64,000 bases of DNA from Nymphalis io (lineage: Eukaryota; Arthropoda; Insecta; Lepidoptera; Nymphalidae): positions 5,161,001 to 5,225,000 of the forward strand of contig NC_065897.1 of assembly GCF_905147045.1 (NCBI RefSeq). The letters are read 5' to 3'. Numbering within the stretch: the first letter of the stretch is position 1; every line of letters starts with the position of its first letter. Position numbers and translations under genes: made by a program. The notes beneath the pieces were generated by a model. That model searched no databases, was not told the DNA's origin, and saw only the letters and a program-made list of their open reading frames with translations. This document shows, one piece after another, positions 35,040 through 48,003 of the stretch.

Positions 35040-37820
35040 AATTATTATTAATTATTAGTATTATTATTATTATAACTACTAGCTATTTTTTAATCATTTA
35101 TTCAATAGCTTTCAGTTACTTTATACATATAAATGATTAGAGTATTTTGCATCGGTTACTCAAACTACAATTGGGTTGAAAGTTACATAATAGATGGCGT
35201 TCGCTAATACTAATACAATATTTAATACTGAAAATTACTAACCTTTTCGATGTCGATCGCTATCCAAAGATCCATGAATTTCTCACTCTCTGTTTTAACG
35301 CCATCATACAGTATATACTACTGAGGTTGCCTCTACGTTCCACTTATTCGTAGTTAGTTTCATTGTTAGAAGCCTTTAGAATGCATTGGTTTCTATTAAT
35401 AGAAATATCGATCATCTATTACAATGCAGTGCAGTCTATTCGATATCACTTTGAAACGAAATTCTTCAATTATTAAACAGATCGGTATCAGAGAAATGTA
35501 ATTTATAATGCTAGCTGATTTTACTTTCCACTTGTGATGGTAATTGTACAGCTTAATTATTTGTACATTCAATTTTATTAAATAACATGATATCCGAAAT
35601 CAAAAAAACATAGAAACGTATACACTACCTATGGAAATCGATTTAATATCTTGAATAAATATATTCGATATTTTATTGATTCGATTAAAACGTTAAATAC
35701 GAAGCGACGTCTTAGAAGACATGAAATAAAATTCCTAATTTTAACGATCGATCGAAGTTGTAAAGCGTACAAATGTTTACTACGGTTTCCAATCGCTATC
35801 GGGCGTCGGACATCGACTGCTGAATCAATTATTAAAACCCCTGTATCGATTTGGTCATTTGCTTCCACCTGTCCCTTACCCTTACTAAAGATTGGAATAC
35901 ACCGGACTATTTGAATTTTTAAATCAAATTACTTTTATGTACATTATCAGATTTTATTTACCAATCTGAAAAATTAAATAAAAATATCTTCATAATATAC
36001 TTATTCTAATTTTGTTAAAGTAGTTTCTTATTATTATTTATGAACATTTTACTGGGCAATTTCAATGATATTTTAATATTTACATCTTTCTGATTACAAT
36101 AAAAAGTTTAATTCTTCTTTTATGAGTCATTGATTTCCACCTAAGCAGCTGGGCTTATTTTGATGTTTTTTTGTGCATGTTTCATGCATGAATATATAAT
36201 AGATTGGTTTTGATAGGTGGTTTTACGATCGAGTACCAACATTTGTTTTTTAATAAAACATTTAAAATTCTTATTCCACCCGTCGTACCATACAGCTACC
36301 ATACTTATATAATTATAAATATATTATAAATCTTGGATAAACCTCCAAAAAGTTATATGGCTGGAGTAAGGCTTACAATAAGGTTATTTTCTTTGAGGAC
36401 TTCAAAAATACTAAAGTTATCAATTCAGCTTTATTTTTTGAGTGTACGGTTCTCAATAATTTATCCAATTTAAAACATAATGCATCATAACTTTTTTTAT
36501 TCGACTGGTTTTTCGCCAATCAATAAAGCGGCGGCAATCGCCGCTCAAAATTAAAAACTAAAATAAATAATTAATACACTCCCGTCCGTCCCGACTATTC
36601 ACGTGCTATTTTTTAACCAATGAGATATTAAGCATTCGCCAACCATTTCGCCCGTACTCTGCTTTTTTGTCGTACAATACGACACGCGTACTTATTCACG
36701 CGTTTAATTGTATATCACATAATATTTCTAAACTCCTCGTTCGACTTATAAAAGGTACTTATTATCTGATAATCTACAGTTATGTTTATTTTCCCCCATT
36801 TTCAACAATAACTATTTTTGTAAGTTATGTATAAAAGACACATACTAGAGTAAATATCAACAAATATCTCATAAAAAACTTTGTACATCTAGTATTGACA
36901 GCATTCTCTTTAAAACCGCCTGGACCGAAGATTTCTTCCATATCATTGAAGATTCTATACCAATAAGATTTAAATCGAACTAACGCTGCAAAAATGGTCT
37001 CAATGAATGGGGTCTTTCTTAATGGTTAATTCTAAATATTAGTGGATTTACGTAGTACTTTAAGATATTTCATCCTTCATCCAAACTTACAATTTTTAAT
37101 TCTTCATAATTCAGAATATTACTCATTTGCATATTATGCTTTCATTAAAACCTTTTGTTAATTTTATCACCAGGAAATTTATGTCCTTACAGATTTATCT
37201 CTAAAATATCTAAAATAAAAACATAAAATATATTAATTAATTATTTTAAAGTATATTATATTACTATACTCCAAAACATAGAGGAAAATATATTTTGTTT
37301 CCATTTAAAGTAGTAATTTTTATATCATATTATGTTCACTTGGTGTATTCAAGTCTTAAATCATATATCGATTTGTGATTATTTAACAAAACAATCACTG
37401 TTACTTCGTTTATTCTTTAAAATTAATCGTAAAGTGTACCAAATAGTTTAGCGATGATAATTAATATAATAATAATAAAAAAGTCGATATGAAAAAATAT
37501 AATATATTCCCGTAGTCATTCGATAAAATATAAAAATGAATCAATCAATCTATAAACGTTGGCTATCCAATAATCTTAAGCGGGAAGCTGCCGTGATGTA
37601 CAATTTTGCAATATTTAGAACGGATATTCAACTTCAACGGCAAACTGAAGGAAAAGGAACAATTTGCGAAGTTCCTCATATACATTTATTATATATTCCT
37701 TACAAATCTACTGTTTATTTACGAACATATTTTTTTTTAAATTAAATAAGATATATACTATACCGAAGTATTGAACTGTAACGTCAGTTTAAATAATAAA
37801 TAAAATAGATTATTTAATAA
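35040..37820. other. Non-coding block with possible regulatory patches
   Basis: No gene. 35640-35900 is less AT-rich, open on both strands and holds several atcgat/cgatcg words. 36480-36720 contains the stem gcggcg-gcaat-cgccgc (36528-36544), an ccaatgag and CpG-containing words. Either could be regulatory; nothing is proven. Confidence 0.4.
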
Positions 37821-37989
37821 AATTTGAAAATTTAACTGCAGTTTTTAATCATTGAACTGACCAATCGCAATGACTCATCACATAGCGAAATTCAGAAATA
37901 GATTTAACCATCGTGATCAGGAGAAAAGTAGAGACGTTTTTATGGCTATTCGTTATCCATCGATTAGATATGTTCGATGCGTTCGTTGT

Positions 37990-38243
37990 ATATGAAAATA
38001 AATTGTTTAGTTGTGTTCGCACGGCAATGTATGTGAAACGTATGGCCAGTAGTGAGTGACTTGCGGCCAAGAGTGGTGTCCAGTGGAGTTAATAGAATCG
38101 TTTTTCCTTCTCGCTTTTCGTAGCGCAACACGTGGTTCACAAAGTTCGCGAACAATTTTGGCTGATTGTGCCCATTTTGATTTAATTAAGTGTTTGTGTG
38201 TGTGAGTGTAAATGTGTGATTAAGTGATTCTTGTTTACATCGT
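37990..38243 (+). other. Candidate first (5' UTR) exon with splice donor
   Basis: A less AT-rich, CpG-containing stretch (cgcaacacgtggttcac, gttcgcgaac) leads to a GT-rich run and a strong donor, cgt|gtgagt, with GT at 38244-38245. It has no plus-strand ORF. It resembles an insect non-coding first exon, but no transcript evidence exists here. Confidence 0.2.
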
Positions 38244-38245
38244 GT

Positions 38246-39317
38246 GAGTAATTCTTGTTTTATTGTAATATTCAATGGATTTTTATTGGTAGTATTTTAT
38301 ACGCTTAGATAACCATTTTTTTAATATATATTTTATCAATTTAATAATGTCATTAATGAGACGTACTTTTAAATATATTTATCATTACTAAATAGTTATA
38401 TATAGTTACATTATATATTAAATAAAGGTATAATAAAACTATAATATATAGTTCAAAATAAAGGTATGCACACACGACTATGATTATATATTATGTTTTG
38501 TCTCTTCCTACAAACTACGACTGTAATAAGGATAGAAAAGGATGACAAATGTTATTATTTTTACAGCGTTAACATAACGCTGAATTAGGATACAAATAAA
38601 TAAATGTACACTTGAAAACAGACAATTCGCGTTTAATCATTATGATGATTACAGTGTATTTTGAAAATGTTTTCTTTTTATAATAATAGTATTCTTTCGA
38701 AATTCGATTTAAGTTTTATGATTTGAGTGGCAATTGTATTAAAATAATATTCTACAAAACAAGTTCTATTCATCTATTTTATTCAACGATAAAAAAATAG
38801 TTGCATACGAGATTTTAATATTATTTACTGTAAAAGGTACAAGTGAAATTATATTAAAAAAATCACATTGATTTAGATCTTCTTCATACATCTCATTACG
38901 CGTAACTGCTATCCACTTTGCTTGCACGGATTCATTCCAACCTCTGGGGATAAAAATTATTATAAAAGTAAAAAAAAAAAAAAACAAAAAACAAATTATA
39001 TCAAATCAAACGTAATATAAACATAATAAGAAGATGATATGATTACGAGGATTCTTCATCTTTCTTAAATATAGTATGACATAAATATTTTATTTTATTA
39101 AGAAATATATTATAAAATATTCAAATAACCAAAAAATATATTATAATCTTCATTAACAAACTGTGGCATTCTATTCACGAACCATTTACCGGCTGTTATA
39201 TATTTTTTACATTTCATACATTTATAATAAAAATATAAATTAAATACATTCAATTATTTAATCAAATTCAGCAACAGCATTTGCAACTTAAACTTCATCA
39301 TCCGTAATCTATATTTA
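38246..39317. other. AT-rich non-coding block
   Basis: Nothing recognised. Confidence 0.5.
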
Positions 39318-39478
39318 TATTATAAATGCGAATGTAACTTTGTCTGTCTATTTCGCTTTCACGGCTAAGCCACTGTGCCTATTTTGATTAAATTTGATAT
39401 GAAGCCATTACCTAAAACCTGCCCTTCTACCCCCTAATTCACGTGCGAATCCGGGAGCTAAAACTAGTTACAAATAAA
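39318..39478. repeat. Interspersed repeat of a common insect type
   Basis: atgcgaatgtaactttgtct, gctttcacggctaagccact and ttttgattaaatttgatatg are words I recall from a widespread interspersed repeat in Lepidoptera and other insects. Family name and class are not certain. Confidence 0.5.
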
Positions 39479-39665
39479 AGCTTACAAATTTCAATTGCAT
39501 TAAGTTTATCCTGATATATTCTATCTTAATACCTCATTTCATCGAAATGAATGTAAGTAATATTGTATTCATACCCTTACAGAACTAGTTGACCTGTAAG
39601 ATATCAACAATGACCCAGAGGTCAATGCATTTATACGCTATCTATTCCTCTATCGCCTTTCCTTG

Positions 39666-39687
39666 ATCGTACATAATTATGTACGAT
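39666..39687. repeat. Perfect 22-bp palindrome
   Basis: atcgtacataa followed directly by its exact reverse complement, with no spacer. Confidence 0.9.
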
Positions 39688-39835
39688 ATGTACTTATAAT
39701 ATATATAACTGTATTGTATAACTAGATATTCAAGACTAAAGTACTTGTATATATATATGTAGGTAAGAATTATTTTATTATATTTTATTATTCAAATATA
39801 ATTTAGAAATAATACAATATAAGGCATGATCTATA

Positions 39836-39966
39836 ATAACAGGCCATATTTGTCCCACTACTGGTCAAATGTGATACTTACAGACTTCTTGAAGACATTT
39901 AGCTTCACTGCGGTGCTTGTTGAGATTTGAACCTGCGACCATCGCTTTAGATTGACATGATTTATC
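39836..39966 (-). mobile_element. Family A SINE, decayed
   Basis: gtcccactactggtc, ggtgcttgttgagatttgaa and cctgcgaccatcgctttaga preserve the two ends; the middle is lost. Confidence 0.65.
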
Positions 39967-39999
39967 CCTTTATTTTTTGTCATTCACATATGCAATACT

Positions 40000-40175
40000 T
40001 ATACTGCGTGGTTTAAAGGGTGAGTGAGCTAGTGTAACTACAGGCACAAGAGACATAACATCTTCTCTTCCAAGGTTGGTGGCACATTGGCGATGTAAGG
40101 AATGGTTAATATTTCTTAGATCGCCAATATCTATGGGTGACCACTTAACATTATTTGTCCGTCCAATATAAAAAA
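40000..40175 (+). mobile_element. Family D repeat, 3' part
   Basis: agggtgagtgagctagtgta, ccaaggttggtggcacattg and gggtgaccacttaaca match the family. The 5' third is missing. Confidence 0.8.
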
Positions 40176-40221
40176 CATCGTGTTTGCTAATGTAAAAAAA
40201 TGTTTATGTATATAAAAGCTT

Positions 40222-40270
40222 ATAAACAACCAGCTTCCACCCGCGGTTTCACCTGCGGTTGAGGGGGGAT
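40222..40270. repeat. Short fragment of a common lepidopteran repeat
   Basis: ccagcttccacccgcggttt and cacctgcggtt resemble the conserved core of a repeat seen widely in Lepidoptera, recalled from knowledge. Too short to assign. Confidence 0.3.
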
Positions 40271-40924
40271 ATTATGGATACCATCATTTTAGCGATTGGC
40301 CTTCTGTTAGAATTATAAATGTTAAATGTAAATATATATTATATTGTTAAGCGAATAACGTCACTTCATACACTGCAATCTATTATATGCAGTATTATAA
40401 GATTATTTTTAGCAATACTCCAATACTTTTTTTTTAAATCGAGGTGTTCGGGTTATTGAAGCGTGTAACAAACTGTGACTTTAAATTGAGGTAAATTTTT
40501 TCGAGCCTTGCTTAATAAAGTTAAAAATTACATAGATTATGTCTTATAATACTTATTTATAAATATATATTTTTTAGTTTAAAATAATCATTTTTATGTA
40601 AATAACATTTATTTTACAAATAATTTTAAATAGGAAAATTTAGGTATACATCTAAAATCTTGATAATACTCGGAAGTTGCCTTATTCGTTAATAAAACTG
40701 ATGGAATTTCGGAGTTAGGCTTCTAATATGAGAGAAAAAACTCTGTAATGAAAAATTATTAGCGGAGAATATTGATTTTTTAATTTTAATATGATTACTA
40801 AATTCACCCAGTGTTATGAGACGATAACCTGATTACACTGAAGACGGACCCACCACCAACGTAAAACAGTAGGACCCACGGCCTTACGAACTCATCAATG
40901 AAGTTAAATTTCTGTTAAATACTT
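40271..40924. other. AT-rich non-coding block
   Basis: Nothing recognised; a faint family B extension may lie at 40805-40920. Confidence 0.4.
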
Positions 40925-41035
40925 AAGCCGCCTCCGTCAACTTCCTAACTCCAAAATGCCACTGAAAACTTTTCTATAGAAATATCCGATAATATTTTAT
41001 TAGCCTGAGAACCAAGAGCCCTTATGTACTGGCTA
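40925..41035 (-). mobile_element. Family B SINE, decayed
   Basis: caacttcctaactccaaaat, ccactgaaaacttttctata and ataatattttattagcctga align with the copy at 51.7 kb. Confidence 0.55.
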
Positions 41036-41257
41036 CAATATCATCAAGGCAGTGTCTATGGTAAAATTAAATTCTGTATGTTGGTAAAAACTGGAAATAT
41101 TATAATATACAAAGTCTACACACTATCGTAAGCAGCAAGCGAACTATAAAAGTAATATTAAAATATATTTTATGACAAAAAAATACAGTTCCATTACAAT
41201 TAATTCAAAGGGAATACTGACGATGGCCTTAATTCATAATAATATTGTATTTATTTA

Positions 41258-41372
41258 CCTTTGAACCGGAACACAACAGTACGTATTACTGCTTGGTGGT
41301 AAAATATGTGATGAGCGGATGGTGAGTGAATTATACCAACCCAAACGAACTAACACAAAGCTCGACTACCAA
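41258..41372 (-). mobile_element. Family D repeat, 5' part, decayed
   Basis: tttgaaccggaacacaacag, tactgcttggtggtaaaata and acacaaagctcgactacca in the minus orientation. Confidence 0.7.
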
Positions 41373-41837
41373 ACTTTAAATATAATAATTATTATACATA
41401 ACGTTTCCTTGTATGGTAATATTTTTATGTTATTAGCGTATTTTCATAAAATTATTATTACTATAATAACCGGGTTTCAATGTACAAAAAATATATGCGA
41501 AAAATGTGATTTAACAATAATAACCTTTACCTACCACAAGATTACCAGTCGAAAGAAATTGGAAACTTGACAAAAAAAAAGTAAAATAAATTAGACTGAA
41601 ACATATTGTTCTGTCGTCTCTTGATTTGATAATAAAGTTTTAAACGAATAATGAAATGAACAATTCGAACAATGTGAATCTATAGTAAACAAGGCCATTT
41701 GCTCGAAAAATATTGTACTTAGTCGAAAGAAAATATACGTCATTGAGCAAGTATTACAGCGCTGTTTTGTCGATTTTTATATTTCTTCTTGTTATAATTT
41801 TATAAATAAAAATTAAACTTTCAAACATAGTTTATAC
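41373..41837. other. AT-rich non-coding block
   Basis: Nothing recognised. Confidence 0.5.
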
Positions 41838-41942
41838 TGTAGTTTAGCGGCTATGTCTTCTTCACTCATAAGTCAAACCGATAATAACAGAAAGGTCAAA
41901 ATCATTATTCATCTAAACAGCAACGTTTATAAGTAAGCCCGA
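41838..41942. mobile_element. Family F MITE-like element, copy 3
   Basis: tgtagtttagcggctatgtc at one end and aacagcaacgtttataagta at the other; the interior aataacagaaaggtc matches copy 4 in the opposite sense. Confidence 0.65.
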
Positions 41943-43159
41943 AAATGTATACGTAATATACATTTTTTTACAAAACATTATTACATGACCCGAATCATAT
42001 TGACATGACTTTATCCTTATAGAGTTTATTATAATATTTCGTATGAATAAAAATATTTTAATCTACCATGTTAGAACCATTTGAAAGATTAATATAGCTA
42101 AAGAAAATATTTTATTGTTTTTTGTACTTTCAAAAGTTTGAAAATATAATACGATTCCAATGATATTTGCATATATTATGATATTAATATTGCTATAATT
42201 TCTTGCTAATTTAATTACATTAAATTAATTACAAGATTTAATATAGTGATTTTTATGATAAACAAAATCTTACGAGTTAATTTATTAATATATGAATAAT
42301 GTACAAACAGACGATGATATTTTAATATTTTTTTAGTTTTAGTAAATATTGCTAATTGAAATGAAAATAAATTGAAGTTATAATCGATAATATTTAATAC
42401 ATAAACATTTAAAAAAACTCGTAAGATTAATAAAGATATATGATACTACAAATAAAAAAGCGTCAATGTAATTTTTTACGTAAATATCAATTTTATCGTA
42501 AACGATTTCGTGAATATTCGCTGCAAGGAGAAAATAAAATACGAAAACGTAGGCGTGACCTCCAAATTATAATTATAGCACTCTTGCAACAGTCCGCCGG
42601 TGCAAGAATCTGAACTCTGTCACTAACGGATAGATTATAAAATGAATCCAAAATAAAAATGGCACAAACCCATAAAATATTTCAGGTGGGTATTAAATTA
42701 CTTTAACGTTCTTCCTGTTTGCGAGTGGATATATATTAAGTGAGTTATAGAGTTAATACTGAGTTCTTTTTTGTCCATTTAGTTCAAGCACTATAATTTA
42801 GTAATAATTACTGTCTGTTTAGTTAAAAATATTTTTAAGAATTACGTTAAAAGGTTTTTTTTTTTTAATTAAGATGATTTCTATTTATAAAATATACAAG
42901 TTAAATTTATTTATCACCTGTCTACCTTAGATATAAAATAAATATTTAAAATTGTTGATATATGTCACAGACTAATATCATTCACCAAAGCTGTATCATA
43001 AATAATTGACATTCCACAAAATTCACCTTATTTACACATATATAAATTCATTAACAGCGAATTCAAATATAACACGTACAAACACATAAAATGAGAATCA
43101 CAGTAGCATTTCTTTCTAGCTCAAAATAGTCGTTTTAATTTTAATAGAAAAACACATTT
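41943..43159. other. AT-rich non-coding block
   Basis: Nothing recognised. Confidence 0.5.
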
Positions 43160-43172
43160 TTTATAGAAACAT

Positions 43173-43491
43173 GTGAGAGTTTGTCCCACTGCTGGGCTAA
43201 GGCTTCCTCTCCTTTTTGAGGAAAAGGTTTTGGAGCTTATTCCACCACGCTGCTCTAATGCGGGTTGGTGGAATGAAATAACGCGCGCGCAACGCAGCGC
43301 TTTTGACATGTGTCAAAATTTTGGTGAAATTAGACACATGTAGGATTCCTCATGATGTTTTCCTGCACCGTCAAGCACGAGATGAATTATAAACACAAAT
43401 TAAGCACATAAAAATTCAGTGGCGCTTGGCCGGGCTGAACCCACGATCATCGGTTAAGATTTACGCGTTCAAACCTCTAAGCCATCTCGGC
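43173..43491 (-). mobile_element. Family A SINE with a CG-rich insertion
   Basis: Full-length copy. About 30 bp of CG-rich sequence (taacgcgcgcgcaacgcagc, about 43274-43305) breaks the family consensus. It is flanked by a near-perfect repeat, ttatagaaa(a)cat (43160-43172 and 43492-43505), a probable target-site duplication. Confidence 0.88.
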
Positions 43492-43505
43492 TTTATAGAA
43501 AACAT

Positions 43506-44039
43506 AATATTATTTAATTTTGTTGGAAAGAATAATGATACCTTTTTCTTTTAGCTATGAATACAATATATATATATATAATATTATTGAATACTGTATT
43601 TTTCAAATTTGTGTTACATAAATGGTTGACAAAAATACCGTGAATTCATTGAATTTGAAGATTATTTTGTATTATTATACAGCTGAATTTAACTGCGGAA
43701 TTCTAGGAAGAAATTTTATAAGATATCAGAAAATTTATTGAAAATTCTCAGTTATATGTAATATTGGCATTAAAAATATTTAAATATAAATTTTTAAATA
43801 TTTTATACATGGGTTATGTATACATATTTCAATTGTTCGACGTGTTCCATAATCATTATCAACCTACATCTGAATTCTGTTTTGAAAGTTAACCGTATTC
43901 AGTATCACAAATCCATTTTTCCTATTTAAATTTCTCGTTATTTCTTTTACTTTATATTTTATTAAAAAAAACCACAATGTAAGATCAATCAAACAATTAT
44001 TGTGATATAGCGCCAATAATTTACGGCCTTATTTATTAA
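43506..44039. other. AT-rich non-coding block with (ta)n
   Basis: A (ta)n run lies at 43566-43580. Nothing else. Confidence 0.5.
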
Positions 44040-44154
44040 CATTACTTAGCAGTTGTTAGTTAAACACTGATTTTGTCCTTTCTATCATTATCGATTTGAC
44101 TTTCGAAAGAAGAAGACATAGAATTGTTTAAACAAAGTTTATAAGTAAGCCCGT
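44040..44154. mobile_element. Family F MITE-like element, copy 4
   Basis: ttagcagttgttagttaaac at the left, gtttataagtaagcccg at the right; interior tttgtcctttctatcattat. The interior is inverted relative to copy 3 while the outer arms agree, as expected for terminal inverted repeats. Confidence 0.65.
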
Positions 44155-44404
44155 TATTGTTTAGTTAACTCTGATTGCTTTCAATATGAATGTTTTCAAT
44201 AGTACTAAAAATCATAATATTCATTATCATCATTATTTAGCCAAACTTTGTTCAGTGCTATGCTTAAACCTGCTAATTTTGGAACCCATGTTGTTCTTTT
44301 CCGGTTAATCTCATTTTTGATTTGATGGCCAATGGATTGCATGCCTTTAGATACTAATAAAATACTTTTCAATATAATAAACCAACAGTCCAAAAAATTT
44401 TGAT

Positions 44405-44500
44405 TAAAAAACGTCAATCGTAACTGATGTAAAGGGTTCAAATCCGGCTAGGCACAATTCATGTGCATGAGTTTATAATTCCCCGAAGAAAGGTCATCCT
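44405..44500 (+). mobile_element. Family A SINE, decayed head
   Basis: cgtcaatcgtaactgatgta, agggttcaaatccggc (B box), catgtgcatgagtttataat. Confidence 0.45.
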
Positions 44501-46294
44501 TACCAATGAAATATTTATAGGTTGTTACAAACATACAAAATTTTTACTCAATAAATATACTGTTTAAAGATGATTTACGTTTACTATTTAGTAGTAGCGA
44601 CGATAAATGAGGCAGTGCTTCGAAAATTTACACTTTCACGGCCATTTTCATTTGTAAGCAATTTTTCCTCAGTAATGTGTTATTAATGAGAAGTCAAGAT
44701 ATTTGGGTTTTTAATATTAATTTTAAAATTTAAAACATTATATAAATTATATATTCTGTATGTAAGTAAACAGAAAGAACGGACGATATAAATTGACGTA
44801 ATAATTTCAATATTCGTCTTTTGAGCAATTTCAGTGTCAATATTTCTTCCCTTATTTCGCATACTATATCGATATTAATCGTATGCACATAAATATTATA
44901 TTACAATTGAAAATAGCAGTGTTATTTGCTTGTAACCCGCAATCTACAGTTCAGATCAACATTGGTAAAGAAAATATTAGTGGTGTAATATGACGTACGT
45001 AGACTGGTTTATTTAGAAAAAGTACGAATTAAATGGTATATTAATAATGTACGAAGTTGATAAAAGCTAAATTTTAATAAAGCTTACATATTGAAAACCG
45101 TTGTAGTTAATAAATACATATATATTATTTAAATGTAGTTCATAATTGTCAGCAACAAACATCTAATAGGTAATTTTTTATTAGAATAATGAAAATGAAG
45201 CTAACGAAGAAGAAGGAATAAAATGAAATGCACAAAGAATAAATATGTAGAGCGTTTCAAAGTGGTCAAAATTCGTCCATAATCATTATTGAGATTATGA
45301 ATTTGCATATACTGATAGCAAAAAAATTTACTCATGTTTATATTTTTTGTTATTCTTAACACTAAAGCTTGTAAATAGCTACAAAACAAAAAAAATCGGT
45401 TGACAATGTTCTTGTCTAGAAAAATGTACTGAAATATTTTATCTGCTCAAGAATTAAATAAGATCAATTCAAATATTTATTTTAGTCATTCAAATTTATT
45501 TTATTAATTTAAATTAGTTTCCGAAGCACATTATTGTTTCACTAAATACGTTAGAAGCAACAATTTTCTATGCACCGTGCCACCCGTGAAATTCGGTTAA
45601 GTTTGTATTTTGGATGAACTCCAAAACAATTAGTACAGTGTAGTACGTACTCGAGCGATGGCGGAATTGAGATACGTTGCAAACGATATTAGGATCTATA
45701 TATTATAATGGCCTTTTCGATTTTCCGGATTATAGCGGCACCGTGAATTTGGCTAATCATACTCATATAAATTATGAAGTGGAAAGTCGTGTTCATTTGT
45801 TTTTTGTTGAGTATTACGGAATAAGCTATTTAAGTCTTATAACACAGATCACTATTTCCATATAGTTTGTGTTCAAGGACAGCATGCATACAAAAGTACG
45901 TTTAATTTTATGTTATATGTATCTAAATTATAGATGCGAAAATCATTACTTTTTCTCTATAAATATTATCCATTTATTTATATAACAATTTTGACAAAAA
46001 AAATCCAGACAACAACAAAAGAAATTTTGTCTGGGTTCTGAAATTATTTATATTTACGTTACATTCGAAACAAATTTGTAAACATAATTAATTATACATA
46101 CTTATATTAACTGAACACTGTCAAGTCAGTTAAAAAAATTAAATTCAATTCAATAATAGGTGAAGATATCGAAAAACATACATGGCATAATATTATACGA
46201 GAACACTAGCTTAAGGAGATTTTGTAAAGTATAAACAAGCACCTCTTACGCTGCGACGCAGGCGATTGAAACGAAGATATATTCTGCTTCATTC
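44501..46294. other. AT-rich non-coding block
   Basis: 45540-45870 is somewhat less AT-rich and has an open plus frame (45677-45865) without recognisable motif; it could be conserved non-coding DNA. Otherwise nothing. Confidence 0.4.
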
Positions 46295-46550
46295 TTTTTT
46301 TTTTTACACACACGGCCATTTGATTCCAAATTAAGCTTATACAAAGCTTGTGCTATGGAAACCAGACAACAGATATACTACATATACTACTTTTCTTTTG
46401 TAAATACATACTTATATAGATAATCACACCCAGACTCAGGACAAACAGTCATGTTCATGTACACAAATGTCTGTCCTGGGTGGGAATCGAAACCACAACC
46501 TTCGGCGTGAAAAGGCAAGTATCTACCTAACACGCCAACCGGCTCGTCAA
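46295..46550 (-). mobile_element. Family C SINE, full length
   Basis: Sense head gacgagccggttggcgtgtt and B box ggtttcgattcccacccagg are tRNA-like. The body includes tttgtcctgagtctgggtg and acaagctttgtataagctta; the tail is poly(A) (T-run at 46295). It matches the copy at 50708-50978 throughout. Confidence 0.88.
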
Positions 46551-46960
46551 TTCTGATGCTGACTTAGATTTCTGGCATATACTTTGAGGCTTTATAGATA
46601 TACTTTTTATGGATGAAATAAATATCTATTTAAACCATTTTAATATACGGACAACTGTCTATTATTTGTATCAGGTAGGAAGTGAAAGCGTGAACTGTGT
46701 CATTTAGCTCTGTTGCTGCACACGTTCCTGACCTAAGACTACGTCAACTGCCATCCGAATTCCATTCTATGCTTTGCATCATCACATGCGCCTTAGCATA
46801 CGTTAAGTTTTAATCAGTTGTAAAGATTTTTTTGGTTGGCTTAATATGAATAGTTTTAGTAAATAACGTAAATTTTAAGATTAGTGATAGCTTTGATTAT
46901 GTTTTACTTTTTTGATTTTTATTTATTCTATTATTCCTAAACAAAACATGTAGTTATCTA
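46551..46960. other. AT-rich non-coding block
   Basis: Nothing recognised. Confidence 0.5.
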
Positions 46961-47027
46961 TAAAATAAAAAAATAAATAAAATAAATAAATAAATAAAAA
47001 AAATAAATAAAAATAAAATAAATAAAA
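46961..47027. repeat. (AATA)n-type microsatellite
   Basis: Irregular run of aaat/aaaat units. Confidence 0.9.
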
Positions 47028-47066
47028 CCTAAGCTAACGCTTAACCTTGCTAAGCGTATTTAATCA

Positions 47067-47139
47067 GTAATATTTGGACTTAAAAGATTACGGATCGTTA
47101 AAATACAAGTAGTACAATAGATGAAATAACAAATATATT
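47067..47139 (+). repeat. 73-bp direct repeat, copy 1
   Basis: Identical to 47436-47508 (begins gtaatatttggacttaaaag). It is unique sequence otherwise. Confidence 0.92.
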
Positions 47140-47435
47140 ACAATAAAGTTATATTTTGTAATTTATTTAAAATTAATTCAAAATCCTCATATCGAATACT
47201 AAACTGTTAATAGGAAATTTCTAAATTAAATTATTAGTTGGCGTCGTGAAAAGAGATAGCGAACTAATTGTAAGAATAAGATATACATAATACAAACATA
47301 CATGTTTTAATCAGAATGTCATGGCAAAATGCCAACAACATGCTTGAAAGGCGACAATTTAGGATTCTTTCTTTAATATCTCTATTTATTTTTACATTGA
47401 TAACACCATTATTAAATCAGAATACTTGACAAACG

Positions 47436-47508
47436 GTAATATTTGGACTTAAAAGATTACGGATCGTTAAAATACAAGTAGTACAATAGATGAAATAACA
47501 AATATATT
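47436..47508 (+). repeat. 73-bp direct repeat, copy 2
   Basis: Exact copy of 47067-47139, offset 369 bp. The 296 bp between the copies hold nothing recognisable. Confidence 0.92.
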
Positions 47509-47988
47509 TACGATTTGTTATGGAACTTATTTTACTTTTTAATTTATCTAAGCTCTTATGTGCTAAGCTTCATTTCTTAGTTCTTATATTTGATTACGTG
47601 GATATTATACTAATATGCACAGCGGACCTATGATGAACATTTGAATAAATATTCGAATGCCAGGTTGGACATACAACAATAACAACAATAGAAAGATACT
47701 CTTAAAGGTTATCCTGCTTCATGTCAAAGTGCCTTCAGCAGTGCTACTCTGTAAGAACTACACTTCATTATATATACACATTCACGGAGAATGTTGTCCG
47801 ACTTATTAATAGTGATGATACTATTTTGATGCGTGAATTCTTAAAATTATTATGGTCAGTGTCACATAATAATTTTCGTACATTTCATGACCTTTATCAG
47901 CTATGAGTTTCGAGTTGGGATTACTAGCTGTTGCATTATATAAAATATTCTAACATAGGGAATAAAAAAATTGTAAATGTTTTTTATT
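47509..47988. other. AT-rich non-coding block
   Basis: The open frame at 47721-47906 has no motif. Nothing recognised. Confidence 0.45.
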
Positions 47989-48003
47989 AGCATGTCATAT
48001 TTT

